DNA from: Microbacterium sp. LWH7-1.2
Lineage (GTDB): Bacteria; Actinomycetota; Actinomycetes; Actinomycetales; Microbacteriaceae
Length of the DNA: 64,000 nt
Direction of reading: 5' to 3'
Assembly: GCF_038397755.1 (NCBI RefSeq)
Contig: NZ_CP151637.1
Span: 1,674,001-1,738,000 of the forward strand
The notes under the pieces are model-generated. The model was given only the letters and a program-made list of their open reading frames with translations. It was not told the origin of the DNA and ran no database searches. Below, piece by piece: positions 57,475 through 64,000 of this stretch. A program made the position numbers and the translations under genes. Position 1 is the stretch's first letter. The number at the start of each line of letters is the position of its first letter.

Positions 57475-58059
57475 TCAGGCCTGCGGCAGCGGAGGCTTCG
57501 GTGGGACCGAAGGCTGCGCACCCGGCGGAAGCGGCTGGGCGTCGCGGTGAGCGAGGATCTGGTTGACCTCGACCTGGTCGACGAGCGCCTCGTGCACCAG
57601 CTCGGCGCTGGGGATGTTCGCGAGCTTCAGCGGCTCGTCGATGCCGTTGGTCAGCGTGATCGTCCCGGCGCCCCACATGCGCTGCAGCAGGCCTCGGCGC
57701 ACCTTGAGGGTGTAGCCGCGCACGTGCGCCAGTTCACGCCGCTTGACGGAGAGGACGCCGCGACGTTCCATCACGCGCCGCGTGGTGATCGTATAGATGT
57801 GACCCGCCCAGGCCAGATAGGGCAGCACGACGAGCAGCAGCACGACGACCGCGGCGCCGGCGAGCAGCATCCAATCCTCGAGAGGAGCAGGCAGGTTGCC
57901 GTAGAAATAGCCGCACGCGGCCGCCACGGCGATCAGCACGAGCGCCGACCAGGAGAGCCGCCGGGCATGGGCGCGGAAACGCGCGACGAGCAGCTCGGGC
58001 GTGGGCGCGCCAGGGGCGGGCGTCAGCGGCCTTCCGCCGTAGCTCGTCGGCTGCGTCAT
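57475..58059 (-). CDS. PH domain-containing membrane protein
   Basis: The 194-residue protein has two membrane helices (about residues 36-52 and 62-86). A bacterial PH domain (bPH2/YdbS-like) follows, with HIYTITTRRVMERRGVLSVK and RELAHVRGYTLKVRRGLLQR. The C-terminal 25 residues are Pro-rich. The role of these proteins is unknown; members near purK and birA are common in actinomycetes (Rv3278c in M. tuberculosis, from memory). The ATG at 58059 is the only sensible start. The upstream region of 241 bp contains a 50-bp tandem repeat array rather than a normal promoter with clear -35 and -10 boxes. Confidence 0.85.
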   Translation of the reverse strand: MTQPTSYGGRPLTPAPGAPTPELLVARFRAHARRLSWSALVLIAVAAACGYFYGNLPAPLEDWMLLAGAAVVVLLLVVLPYLAWAGHIYTITTRRVMERRGVLSVKRRELAHVRGYTLKVRRGLLQRMWGAGTITLTNGIDEPLKLANIPSAELVHEALVDQVEVNQILAHRDAQPLPPGAQPSVPPKPPLPQA

Positions 58060-58300
58060 GTCCCCATTGTGCGGTGCAGGACTGACAGTCCGGTGCGCAC
58101 CCGCCGATTTACGTCAGGTGCCGCGTTTCGACTGGCAAGCTCGCTCAACGACCGGGAACGAGGCCACGCGCCGCGTTTCGACTCGCAAGCTGGCTCAACG
58201 ACCGGGAAAGAAGCCACGCGCTGCGTTTCGACTCGCAAGCTCGCTCAACGACCGGGAAGGAGGTGACGCGCCGCTCAACGATCGGGAAACAACAGCCCGC
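58060..58300. repeat. 50-bp tandem repeat array between birA and the PH-domain gene
   Basis: Three consecutive 50-bp units are nearly identical: 58121-58170, 58171-58220 and 58221-58270. Each begins C(C/T)GCGTTTCGACT and contains GGCTCAACGACCGGGAA or CGCTCAACGACCGGGAA. A fourth, shortened unit (from 58271) lacks the first part. In reverse complement the unit is a member of the dispersed family at 22247-22334 and 26287-26324. The array lies between the start of the PH gene (58059) and the end of birA (58301), so it forms the upstream region of the PH gene. The first 61 bases (58060-58120) contain nothing recognised. Differences among units are single-base changes. Confidence 0.9.
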
Positions 58301-59122
58301 TCAACCCTCGGATGAGGCGGGGCGGCTCCGCACGTGCTCCACGTCTCCGGCCGACACGACGCTCTCGAACTCGGAGTCCTGCACGACCACCAGGCGCCCG
58401 TCGGGATCGATCCGCTGCGCACGACCCCAGAGCGTGTCGCCGTTCGGCAGCGACACCGCCACATCGCTTCCCAGCGTGCTGCACAGCGCCTCGACTTCGG
58501 CGAGCACGCCCGAGGAGGCGGCGTCACCGCCGGCGGCGCCCAGCGCCCTCAGCTGCTCGTCGAGGGCCACGAGGTAGTCGGCGAGCAGACGGTCGTCGTC
58601 GCACGTCAGCCCCGCCGCGGCGAACGAGGTCGCCGTCGCGACGGGAAGGTCGACGGCCGCCATGGTGGTGTTCACGCCCGATCCGATCACGACGATCTCG
58701 GGCTGCCCCGGCACCACTTCCGCGAGGATGCCGCAGATCTTCGCTCCGTCGAGGAGCACGTCGTTGGGCCACTTCAGCGTGGCGGTGTGCGCCGAGCCGA
58801 CCAGCTGCGCCGCGATCGCTCGGGTCATCGCCGCACCTGCGATCAGCGGGATCCACCCGCGCGCGGCGACCGGAAGCTCCGACGCGTCGACCGCGACCGA
58901 CACGGCGAGCGCCGAGCCCGGCGGCGTCACCCACGTCCGGTCGAGACGCCCGCGACCTGCCCGCTGATCGTTCGTCAGCAGCAGCGACAGGTGCGGCCAC
59001 TCATGCGGCGCCTCGATGACGTGCCGGATGACATCGGCGTTGGTCGAGTCCGTGGTCTCGACGACCTGGACGCGCGGACTCACGGCGGCGGTGAGCGGGA
59101 ACCCCTCGGACGAGAACGTCAT
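58301..59122 (-). CDS. birA: Biotin-[acetyl-CoA-carboxylase] ligase
   Basis: BirA attaches biotin to carrier proteins of acyl-CoA carboxylases. The 273-residue protein has the ligase domain with TTDSTNADVIRHV, QRAGRGRLDRTWVTPPGSAL (biotinyl-AMP loop GRGRxxRxW), and ATLKWPNDVLLDGAKICGIL. A C-terminal SH3-like domain includes DGRLVVVQDSEFESVVSAGD. There is no N-terminal DNA-binding domain, so it is the group I, non-repressor form. A -10 box TAGCGT lies seven bases before the ATG (plus-strand ACGCTA at 59130-59135). It is divergent from the acyl-CoA carboxylase gene that needs its product. Confidence 0.96.
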   Translation of the reverse strand: MTFSSEGFPLTAAVSPRVQVVETTDSTNADVIRHVIEAPHEWPHLSLLLTNDQRAGRGRLDRTWVTPPGSALAVSVAVDASELPVAARGWIPLIAGAAMTRAIAAQLVGSAHTATLKWPNDVLLDGAKICGILAEVVPGQPEIVVIGSGVNTTMAAVDLPVATATSFAAAGLTCDDDRLLADYLVALDEQLRALGAAGGDAASSGVLAEVEALCSTLGSDVAVSLPNGDTLWGRAQRIDPDGRLVVVQDSEFESVVSAGDVEHVRSRPASSEG

Positions 59123-59261
59123 GCCGCTCACGCTACGCCTCCCGCCGGCCTGACGCCCGCCGGTCCTCGCCGAGCACGAACAGAGGGCGAACAGCGGATG
59201 CCGCTCCCCCTTGTGCGAACCCTCCAACGGATCGACAGGACCCGCCGATAGGGTGGAATCC

Positions 59262-60851
59262 GTGACCGAGCTGCCCGACCTCTCGACGACCGCCGGCAAG
59301 ATCGCCGACCTCCGCGCCCGCTTCCAGGAGGCCGTCCTCGATCCCGAGGAGGTCGCGAAGCAGAAGCAGCACGCGAAGGGCAAGGGCACCGCCCGTGAGC
59401 GCATCGAGATGCTCCTGGACACCGGCAGCTTCGTCGAGCTCGACGAGTACGTGCGCCACCGCACGACCGCCTTCGGCATGGACCGCTCCCGCCCGTACGG
59501 CGACTCGGTCGTCACCGGCGTCGGCACGATCCACGGCCGCACCGTCGCGGTGTACTCGCAGGACTTCTCGACCTTCGGCGGATCGCTCGGCGAGGTCGCC
59601 GGCGAGAAGATCATCAAGGTCATGGAGTTCGCGCTGCGCAGCGGCATCCCGATCGTGGGCATCCTCGACTCCGGCGGTGCGCGCATCCAGGAGGGCGTCG
59701 TGGCCCTCGGCAAGTACGGCGAGATCTTCCGTCTCAACACGCGCGCGTCGGGTGTCATCCCGCAGATCTCGATCATCATGGGCCCGGCCGCGGGCGGCGC
59801 GGTGTACTCGCCCGCCCTCACCGACTTCGTGGTCATGGTCGACAAGACGAGCCAGATGTTCGTCACCGGTCCCGACGTCATCAAGACCGTCACCGGCGAG
59901 GACGTCGGCATGGAGGAGCTCGGCGGCGCGCATACCCACAACACCCGCTCGGGCGTCGCGCACTACCTCGCCGAGGACGAGGACGACGCGATCGACTACG
60001 TGCGCTCGATGCTCGGCTTCCTCCCCGACAACAACATGGCGGAGCTGCCGGTCTACGAGTCGGGCTTCGAGTTCGAGACGACGGATGCCGACCGCGCGCT
60101 GAACGCGATCATCCCCGACTCGCCGAACCAGCCGTACGACATCCACCAGGTGATCCGCGGCATCGTCGACGCCGAGGACTTCCTCGAGGTGCAGCCGCTG
60201 TTCGCCCCGAACATCGTCATCGGATTCGGCCGTATCGAGGGCCGCTCGGTGGGCATCATCGCCAACCAGCCTTCTCAGATGGCGGGAACCCTCAACATCG
60301 AGGCCGGCGAGAAGGCCAGCCGCTTCGTGCGGTTCTGCGACGCGTTCTCGATCCCGATCGTCACGCTCGTCGACGTGCCCGGCTACCTTCCCGGCACCGA
60401 TCAGGAGTGGACCGGCGTCATCCGCCGCGGCGCCAAGCTCCTCTACGCGTACGCCGAAGCCACGGTGCCGCTCGTGACCGTGATCCTCCGCAAGGCCTAT
60501 GGCGGCGCGTACATCGTGATGGGTTCGAAGCAGCTCGGCGCCGACGTCAACCTCGCGTGGCCGACGGCCGAGATCGCGGTGATGGGCGGCCAGGGCGCCG
60601 TCAACATCCTGTACCGCGGCGAGATCAAGAAGGCGGAGGAGAACGGCGAGGACGTCGCCGCCGTCCGCACGCGCCTCGCGAACGAGTACACCTACAACGT
60701 CGCCTCGCCCTTCCTCGCCGCCGAGCGCGGCGAGCTGGACGGCATCATCGAGCCGGCCGCGACCCGCGTCTCGATCGCGAAGGCTCTGCGTGCCCTCCGC
60801 GGCAAGCGCGCGAGCCTTCCGCCCAAGAAGCACGGGAACATCCCGCTGTGA
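59262..60851 (+). CDS. Acyl-CoA carboxylase beta subunit (carboxyltransferase)
   Basis: The 529-residue protein transfers carboxyl groups from biotin to acetyl- or propionyl-CoA, giving malonyl- or methylmalonyl-CoA for lipids. It has the tandem crotonase-like carboxyltransferase domains, with [55 protein letters not shown], and later [20 protein letters not shown] and [15 protein letters not shown]. The closest match is AccD5-type propionyl/acyl-CoA carboxylase. The GTG at 59262 is chosen, since a -10 box TAGGGT lies seven bases upstream and homology begins there; the upstream frame is unlike the family. It overlaps the epsilon-subunit start by 4 bp (GTGA at 60848-60851). Confidence 0.96.
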   Translation: MTELPDLSTTAGKIADLRARFQEAVLDPEEVAKQKQHAKGKGTARERIEMLLDTGSFVELDEYVRHRTTAFGMDRSRPYGDSVVTGVGTIHGRTVAVYSQDFSTFGGSLGEVAGEKIIKVMEFALRSGIPIVGILDSGGARIQEGVVALGKYGEIFRLNTRASGVIPQISIIMGPAAGGAVYSPALTDFVVMVDKTSQMFVTGPDVIKTVTGEDVGMEELGGAHTHNTRSGVAHYLAEDEDDAIDYVRSMLGFLPDNNMAELPVYESGFEFETTDADRALNAIIPDSPNQPYDIHQVIRGIVDAEDFLEVQPLFAPNIVIGFGRIEGRSVGIIANQPSQMAGTLNIEAGEKASRFVRFCDAFSIPIVTLVDVPGYLPGTDQEWTGVIRRGAKLLYAYAEATVPLVTVILRKAYGGAYIVMGSKQLGADVNLAWPTAEIAVMGGQGAVNILYRGEIKKAEENGEDVAAVRTRLANEYTYNVASPFLAAERGELDGIIEPAATRVSIAKALRALRGKRASLPPKKHGNIPL

Positions 60852-61096
60852 GCCTCGAAGACGGAGGGGCGACGGATGCTGCGCCCCAGGGCCCGACCAT
60901 CGAGGTCCACCGCGGTGCGCCCACCGAGGAAGAACTCGCCGCGCTCATCGCCGTCGTGAGCGAGGCGTACACCGGCGAGGCGGCCGAGGCCGTCGCCGAC
61001 GACCGCGTGACCCGCACCGGGTGGCAGCTGTCGCAGCGCGCCCTCCGGCAGCCGCTGAACCGCGATCTCGGCTGGGGCCGGTTCGGGAGCGCCTGA
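60848..61096 (+). CDS. Acyl-CoA carboxylase epsilon subunit
   Basis: This 82-residue protein starts with GTG inside the end of the beta-subunit gene (4-bp overlap). [20 protein letters not shown] is the conserved beta-binding segment of the epsilon family, and the C-terminal [15 protein letters not shown] and GWGRFGSA resemble other members. Epsilon subunits stabilise the alpha-beta carboxylase complex in actinomycetes. The beta-epsilon order matches accD5-accE5. The maf gene that usually follows in related genomes is not present in the next 400 bases. Confidence 0.9.
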   Translation: MSLEDGGATDAAPQGPTIEVHRGAPTEEELAALIAVVSEAYTGEAAEAVADDRVTRTGWQLSQRALRQPLNRDLGWGRFGSA

Positions 61097-61293
61097 TGGC
61101 GAGCGTCGGCGGTGGGATTCATGGACCCGGTCCACTGCCGGCGGCTTTGTCCCCCGAAATACCTACAGACACATCCCTTGCAACCCCGAGATACTTGACT
61201 CGCTGGAACGCTTCTGCGTTCGGTCGATCCGACACCGCTTAGCGGATGCCCCGGGTCCGGCCATGCGGATGGTTTTCGGGTAACCGTCCGCGC

Positions 61294-61328
61294 AGGCGAG
61301 GGGCGGGCGGCTTCGCCGCCCCTCGCCT
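61294..61328. terminator. Strong hairpin terminator
   Basis: Arms AGGCGAGGGGCGG (61294-61306) and CCGCCCCTCGCCT (61316-61328) form a perfect 13-bp stem with a 9-base loop. No T-run follows. Confidence 0.72.
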
Positions 61329-61340
61329 CCTTCATCTCCC

Positions 61341-61380
61341 GCTCTCCGCCAGAATCCCCTCCCCCTTTCCGGCGGAGAGC
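61341..61380. terminator. Second hairpin terminator
   Basis: Perfect 10-bp arms GCTCTCCGCC and GGCGGAGAGC flank a 20-base pyrimidine-rich loop. It lies 12 bp after the first hairpin; the pair may act as back-to-back terminators. Confidence 0.55.
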
Positions 61381-61495
61381 GAGTCTGCCCTCGAACCGGG
61401 CGGATCCGGCACCCGCGAATCGCGGGGCCGCGGCATCCATCACCGTCCTGACGAGGCGATCAGACGCCTTTGTCAAGGGATTGCGGCGTGGCGGG

Positions 61496-62608
61496 TCAGG
61501 CCCTGCCCGGGTGCGGGATCTCGCGCCAAAGGTCGACGGAGTCCTCGTCGCTGGGTCCGCCCACCGAGGGCGAGCGACCCACCACGGTGACGGCGACCCG
61601 CTCGTCCGGCGATGTGCGGATGTAGAGCCGGTCGGAACTCGCCGAGCGCAGCGCCTCGGCCAGCTGGGCGCGGATGATCCCGAGGGTCTCGTCGTCGACG
61701 TCGTCGAGTCCGCCCTCGTCGAGGACCGTGACGTTGGCGCCGCGGCGCCGCGCCCGTTCGAGCTCGCCGCGCACCTCGTCGTCGAGGAGGCGGGGTCCGC
61801 GCATCTCGTCGCGCAACCGGCCCTCGGCGATCCGCGCCTCGAGGCGGTCCGCATCGGTGAGCACGCCCGCGTGCGCGACCGTGCGCGTGAGCACCGGCCC
61901 GGCGACGGCGAGGGCGCGCTGCACCTGCACGCGCCGCTCCCGCTGGCGCACCACCTGCGACGTCTGCCAGCCGGTGGCGGCACGCTGCAGCCGCGTGAGG
62001 CGCGAGGTGTCGCGGGCGGCGCGGTCCATCGAGAACACCAGCAACTGGGCGCTCGTGACCCACACGATCGAGCCGACGAGGCCCAGTCTCAGCGCGGTGA
62101 GCGGACCCATCCACAGGGAAGACGCGACCGCGAGCAGCACGATGCCGGCCCACGCCGTCCAGGGCCGACGCCGTACCATGACGATGGTCATCAGGGCGCC
62201 GATCCCTCCGAGGTACCACGTGGCGAAGGAGGCCTCGCGCGCGGTCTCGCCGACCGCGATCGGGATGGCGTTCGGCACGATCACCGCGCACGCGAGCGCG
62301 AGCGCCTGCGCAGTTGCGGGCAGCGGCAGCGGACCGCGGATGCCCTCACCCACCGGGTGCGGTGCCGCCTGCGCTTCGAGACTCTCGGGCGACGCTTCGG
62401 CCGGTCCTGGCGCCCCGGCCGGCTGGGCGCGGTGAGATGGGCGCGCCCAGAAGATGCAGAGCCACGCCGTGGCGAGGTAGATGCCGACCACGATGACGAT
62501 GATGAGCGGGTAAGGAATCGGCTGCCCCGTCCACAGCAGACCACGCGCGGCGAAGTATGCCGTGAATGCGACGCCGAGCACGGTGAGGACGTTCTTGACG
62601 CTGATCAT
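61496..62608 (-). CDS. Membrane protein of unknown function, partner of a sensor kinase
   Basis: The 370-residue protein has about six membrane helices in two groups (residues 5-55 and 100-195). A cytoplasmic region with a predicted helical stretch around TRLQRAATGWQTSQVVRQRE and an acidic C-terminal part follow. It has no recognised enzyme motif. The ATG overlaps the sensor-kinase stop by 4 bp, so it is the third gene of a regulator-kinase-membrane protein operon. The C-terminal region SDRLYIRTSPDERVAVTVVG resembles the end of histidine-kinase-like proteins only loosely; a degenerate kinase-related protein is possible, but the conserved boxes are absent. Confidence 0.7.
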   Translation of the reverse strand: MISVKNVLTVLGVAFTAYFAARGLLWTGQPIPYPLIIVIVVGIYLATAWLCIFWARPSHRAQPAGAPGPAEASPESLEAQAAPHPVGEGIRGPLPLPATAQALALACAVIVPNAIPIAVGETAREASFATWYLGGIGALMTIVMVRRRPWTAWAGIVLLAVASSLWMGPLTALRLGLVGSIVWVTSAQLLVFSMDRAARDTSRLTRLQRAATGWQTSQVVRQRERRVQVQRALAVAGPVLTRTVAHAGVLTDADRLEARIAEGRLRDEMRGPRLLDDEVRGELERARRRGANVTVLDEGGLDDVDDETLGIIRAQLAEALRSASSDRLYIRTSPDERVAVTVVGRSPSVGGPSDEDSVDLWREIPHPGRA

Positions 62609-63855
62609 GACGACGGTTCCTGCCAGGTGAGGCGCACGACGGTGCCGTGAGGCCCCGACTCGAGATCAGCCCGTCCTCCCACCGCGGCGACGCGGGCGAT
62701 GATCGACGCGCGGATGCCGAGACGATCGTCCGGCACGGCGTCCAGGTCGAATCCCTCGCCCGCGTCGTGGACCTCGACACGGACGGTCCCGTGCGCGGCG
62801 GGGAGCACGACTCCGAGTCCCGCACCACCCGCGTGCTGGACCGCGTTCGCCACGGCCTGCGTCGCGGCGAGTGAGAGGGCGCGGGCCACGCGTCCGGGAA
62901 TGAGCGGGGCGGCCGGGTCGATCTCGCGGTGCACGTCGACATCGACGCCCAGCTCCCGGGCCGCCTGGGCGATCTCCTCGGCCAGCGCGGCCGGAGCCCA
63001 CGGCTCGTCCGGCCCCTCGTGCTCGTCCTGCTCGGTGTTGGCCAGCCGGGTGAGCGCCTCGCGGGCCATGGTCGCCGCGAGCGTGCGCTCGCGAGGAGTG
63101 GTGGCCCGCTCGGCGGCGATCAGCGCCGCGAGGACGCTGTCGTGCATCAGCGCCGCCACCGCGACGCGCTCCTGCTCGGCGGCATCGGCCGCGGCGGCCT
63201 GCGCGTACGAGGAGACCGCCTGGGCGCGGGTCTTGTCGACGTTCACCGCGACCGACCGGAACAGCCACCCCAGCGTCAGGATGATCCCGCCCAGGATGAG
63301 CGCGAACGTCACGTCCAGGATCGCCACCGTCCAGTAATCGGCCGCGAACCCGACCTGGATCATCCGGACGACGCCGAACAGAAGCGGCAGCGCGATCGTG
63401 AAGGCGATCTGCAAGGGGAAGGGGAACGCCAGCACGGCGGCCAGAGTCGCGAGGTTCAGCAGGTACCAGATCCACGGCTCGTCCGTGGTCGGCGGTGCCA
63501 CGCCCGCCGTCGCGATCGGCCACATCAGGAGGACGAGGACGTAGACGATCGCGAACACGCCGGCCGCCGGGCGCACGCCGCGGCCGATCACGCAGGCCAG
63601 CACCATCACACCGAGGGCGCCGAAGACGACGACCATCAGCGGAACGTGCCATCCGGGGCGCTCCGGGGCCGGCCCCAACGCGCTCAGGAACGACTGGAGT
63701 CCGAGGATCAGCGAGCCGAAGCCGCCCGCGACGAGCGAGATGATGCGCTCGACGCGCGATCGCGTGAACGATCCGATCCCGGCAGTCGTCTGCGGCGAGT
63801 GCGGGATCTGCCCCCACGCCGTGTCCAGCACACCGGTCGGTGCGTCAGCGGCCAC
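62605..63855 (-). CDS. Sensor histidine kinase (NarL/LuxR-type partner)
   Basis: The 416-residue protein has six membrane helices (about residues 35-215) and a short cytoplasmic dimerisation domain with ALMHDSVLAALIAAERA. This has the H-D-x-V-x-x-x-L pattern of HisKA_3 kinases. The ATP-binding domain has the N-box ATQAVANAVQHAGG and G-box VEVHDAGEGFDLDAV with RLGIRASIIARV. The signal is unknown; no periplasmic sensor domain is present, so it may respond to the membrane state. The GTG start overlaps the upstream response-regulator gene by 11 bp. Phosphotransfer to that regulator is inferred from gene order. Confidence 0.88.
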   Translation of the reverse strand: MAADAPTGVLDTAWGQIPHSPQTTAGIGSFTRSRVERIISLVAGGFGSLILGLQSFLSALGPAPERPGWHVPLMVVVFGALGVMVLACVIGRGVRPAAGVFAIVYVLVLLMWPIATAGVAPPTTDEPWIWYLLNLATLAAVLAFPFPLQIAFTIALPLLFGVVRMIQVGFAADYWTVAILDVTFALILGGIILTLGWLFRSVAVNVDKTRAQAVSSYAQAAAADAAEQERVAVAALMHDSVLAALIAAERATTPRERTLAATMAREALTRLANTEQDEHEGPDEPWAPAALAEEIAQAARELGVDVDVHREIDPAAPLIPGRVARALSLAATQAVANAVQHAGGAGLGVVLPAAHGTVRVEVHDAGEGFDLDAVPDDRLGIRASIIARVAAVGGRADLESGPHGTVVRLTWQEPSS

Positions 63856-64000
63856 GCGTGGCCTCTCCCGGGTCCGCCGAGGGCTCGACGAGGATCCCGT
63901 CCTCGACGGCTCGGTGCAGCAGATCGATCTTCGTCGGAGCGGGCCTGCCGACCTCGACGTATTTGACGCGGATGCGCGTGATGTTCTCCTTCGCCGTCGA
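63845..64000 (-). CDS. LuxR/NarL-type response regulator, C-terminal end (gene continues outside the window)
   Basis: The frame is open from the window edge to TGA (63847-63845 on the minus strand), giving the last 51 residues. STAKENITRIRVKYVEVGRP is a recognition-helix region of a LuxR-type HTH, followed by APTKIDLLHRAVEDGILVEP. It overlaps the kinase start by 11 bp, so the pair forms a two-component system. The receiver domain lies outside the window. Confidence 0.8.
   Translation of the reverse strand, partial: STAKENITRIRVKYVEVGRPAPTKIDLLHRAVEDGILVEPSADPGEATRGR

Larger units (their letters stand above)
61097..61495. other. 399-bp non-coding gap with two hairpins
   Basis: No coding frame with homology was recognised. 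The first 150 bases are less GC-rich than the surroundings. Two hairpins follow: one with 13-bp arms at 61294-61306 and 61316-61328, and one with perfect 10-bp arms GCTCTCCGCC (61341-61350) / GGCGGAGAGC (61371-61380). They lie between convergent genes (accE and the membrane protein ending at 61496) and are probably terminators serving both. An in-frame ATG-initiated frame at 61246-61590 runs through the hairpins and into the opposite gene and is not accepted. Confidence 0.6.

Noticed and set aside
58121..58287. CRISPR array
   Set aside because: Units are contiguous 50-bp repeats without unique spacers and belong to a dispersed family; no cas gene is present.
61246..61590. 114-codon plus-strand frame after accE
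   Set aside because: It starts near the end of a non-coding region, crosses two hairpins and enters the opposite-strand gene; no ribosome binding site or homology was seen.

Overview
The window is high-GC DNA with tightly packed genes, many 4-bp start/stop overlaps (ATGA, GTGA) and many TANNNT -10 boxes six to eight bases before a start codon. Gene content (WhiB2-type regulator, FurA-KatG, DUF3499, DUF5719, acyl-CoA carboxylase epsilon subunit, galactofuranose and rhamnose genes) points to an actinomycete, most likely a Microbacteriaceae member such as Microbacterium. That placement rests on gene content and style, not on a database search. No rRNA, tRNA, CRISPR, transposase or phage gene was recognised.

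Layout. 1-6.4 kb: the end of a DUF58 gene, an aquaporin, the katG/furA oxidative-stress operon with a palindromic operator, and a divergent SpoIIM/RDD membrane pair. 6.5-13.7 kb: a first envelope-glycan locus (DUF2142 membrane protein, four glycosyltransferases, a Wzx-like flippase). 13.8-22.2 kb: conserved chromosome core (ahcY, DUF3499, a zincin-like protein, DUF5719, a giant membrane GT2, whiB, manA). 22.4-54.7 kb: a large cell-surface polysaccharide locus. 54.7-61.1 kb: core again (purE, purK, PH-domain protein, birA, acyl-CoA carboxylase beta and epsilon), with an inactive serine-protease homologue placed between purE and purK. 61.1-64 kb: a structured non-coding gap, a membrane protein, a sensor kinase and the end of a LuxR-type regulator.

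The polysaccharide locus holds two O-antigen-ligase/polymerase-like proteins, two Wzm/Wzt ABC exporters of different architecture, UDP-galactopyranose mutase with a galactofuranosyltransferase-like enzyme, a complete dTDP-rhamnose pathway (rmlA, rmlB and a fused rmlC-rmlD), a RgpF-like rhamnan enzyme, a GtrA/GtrB pair with a nearby DUF2142 candidate third component, a WbpB/WbpE/WbpD-like amino-sugar trio, several other glycosyltransferases, a secreted lysozyme-like protein with four C-terminal repeats, and an LCP ligase. Read together, the genes suggest at least two exported wall glycans, one galactofuranose-containing and one rhamnose-rich, probably attached to peptidoglycan by the LCP protein.

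From memory, the order ahcY, DUF3499, zincin, whiB2, manA, then rhamnose/LCP genes, purE, purK, PH protein, birA, accD, accE parallels the Mycobacterium tuberculosis Rv3248c-Rv3281 region, so the polysaccharide locus looks like an expansion inside an old syntenic block. The most unusual items are the catalytically dead streptogrisin-like protein between purE and purK, a dispersed repeat family that supplies one gene's stop codon and forms a 50-bp tandem array elsewhere, a 71-bp nested palindrome at 540-610, and an apparent excess of GGATGC/GCATCC sites made with otherwise disfavoured codons.
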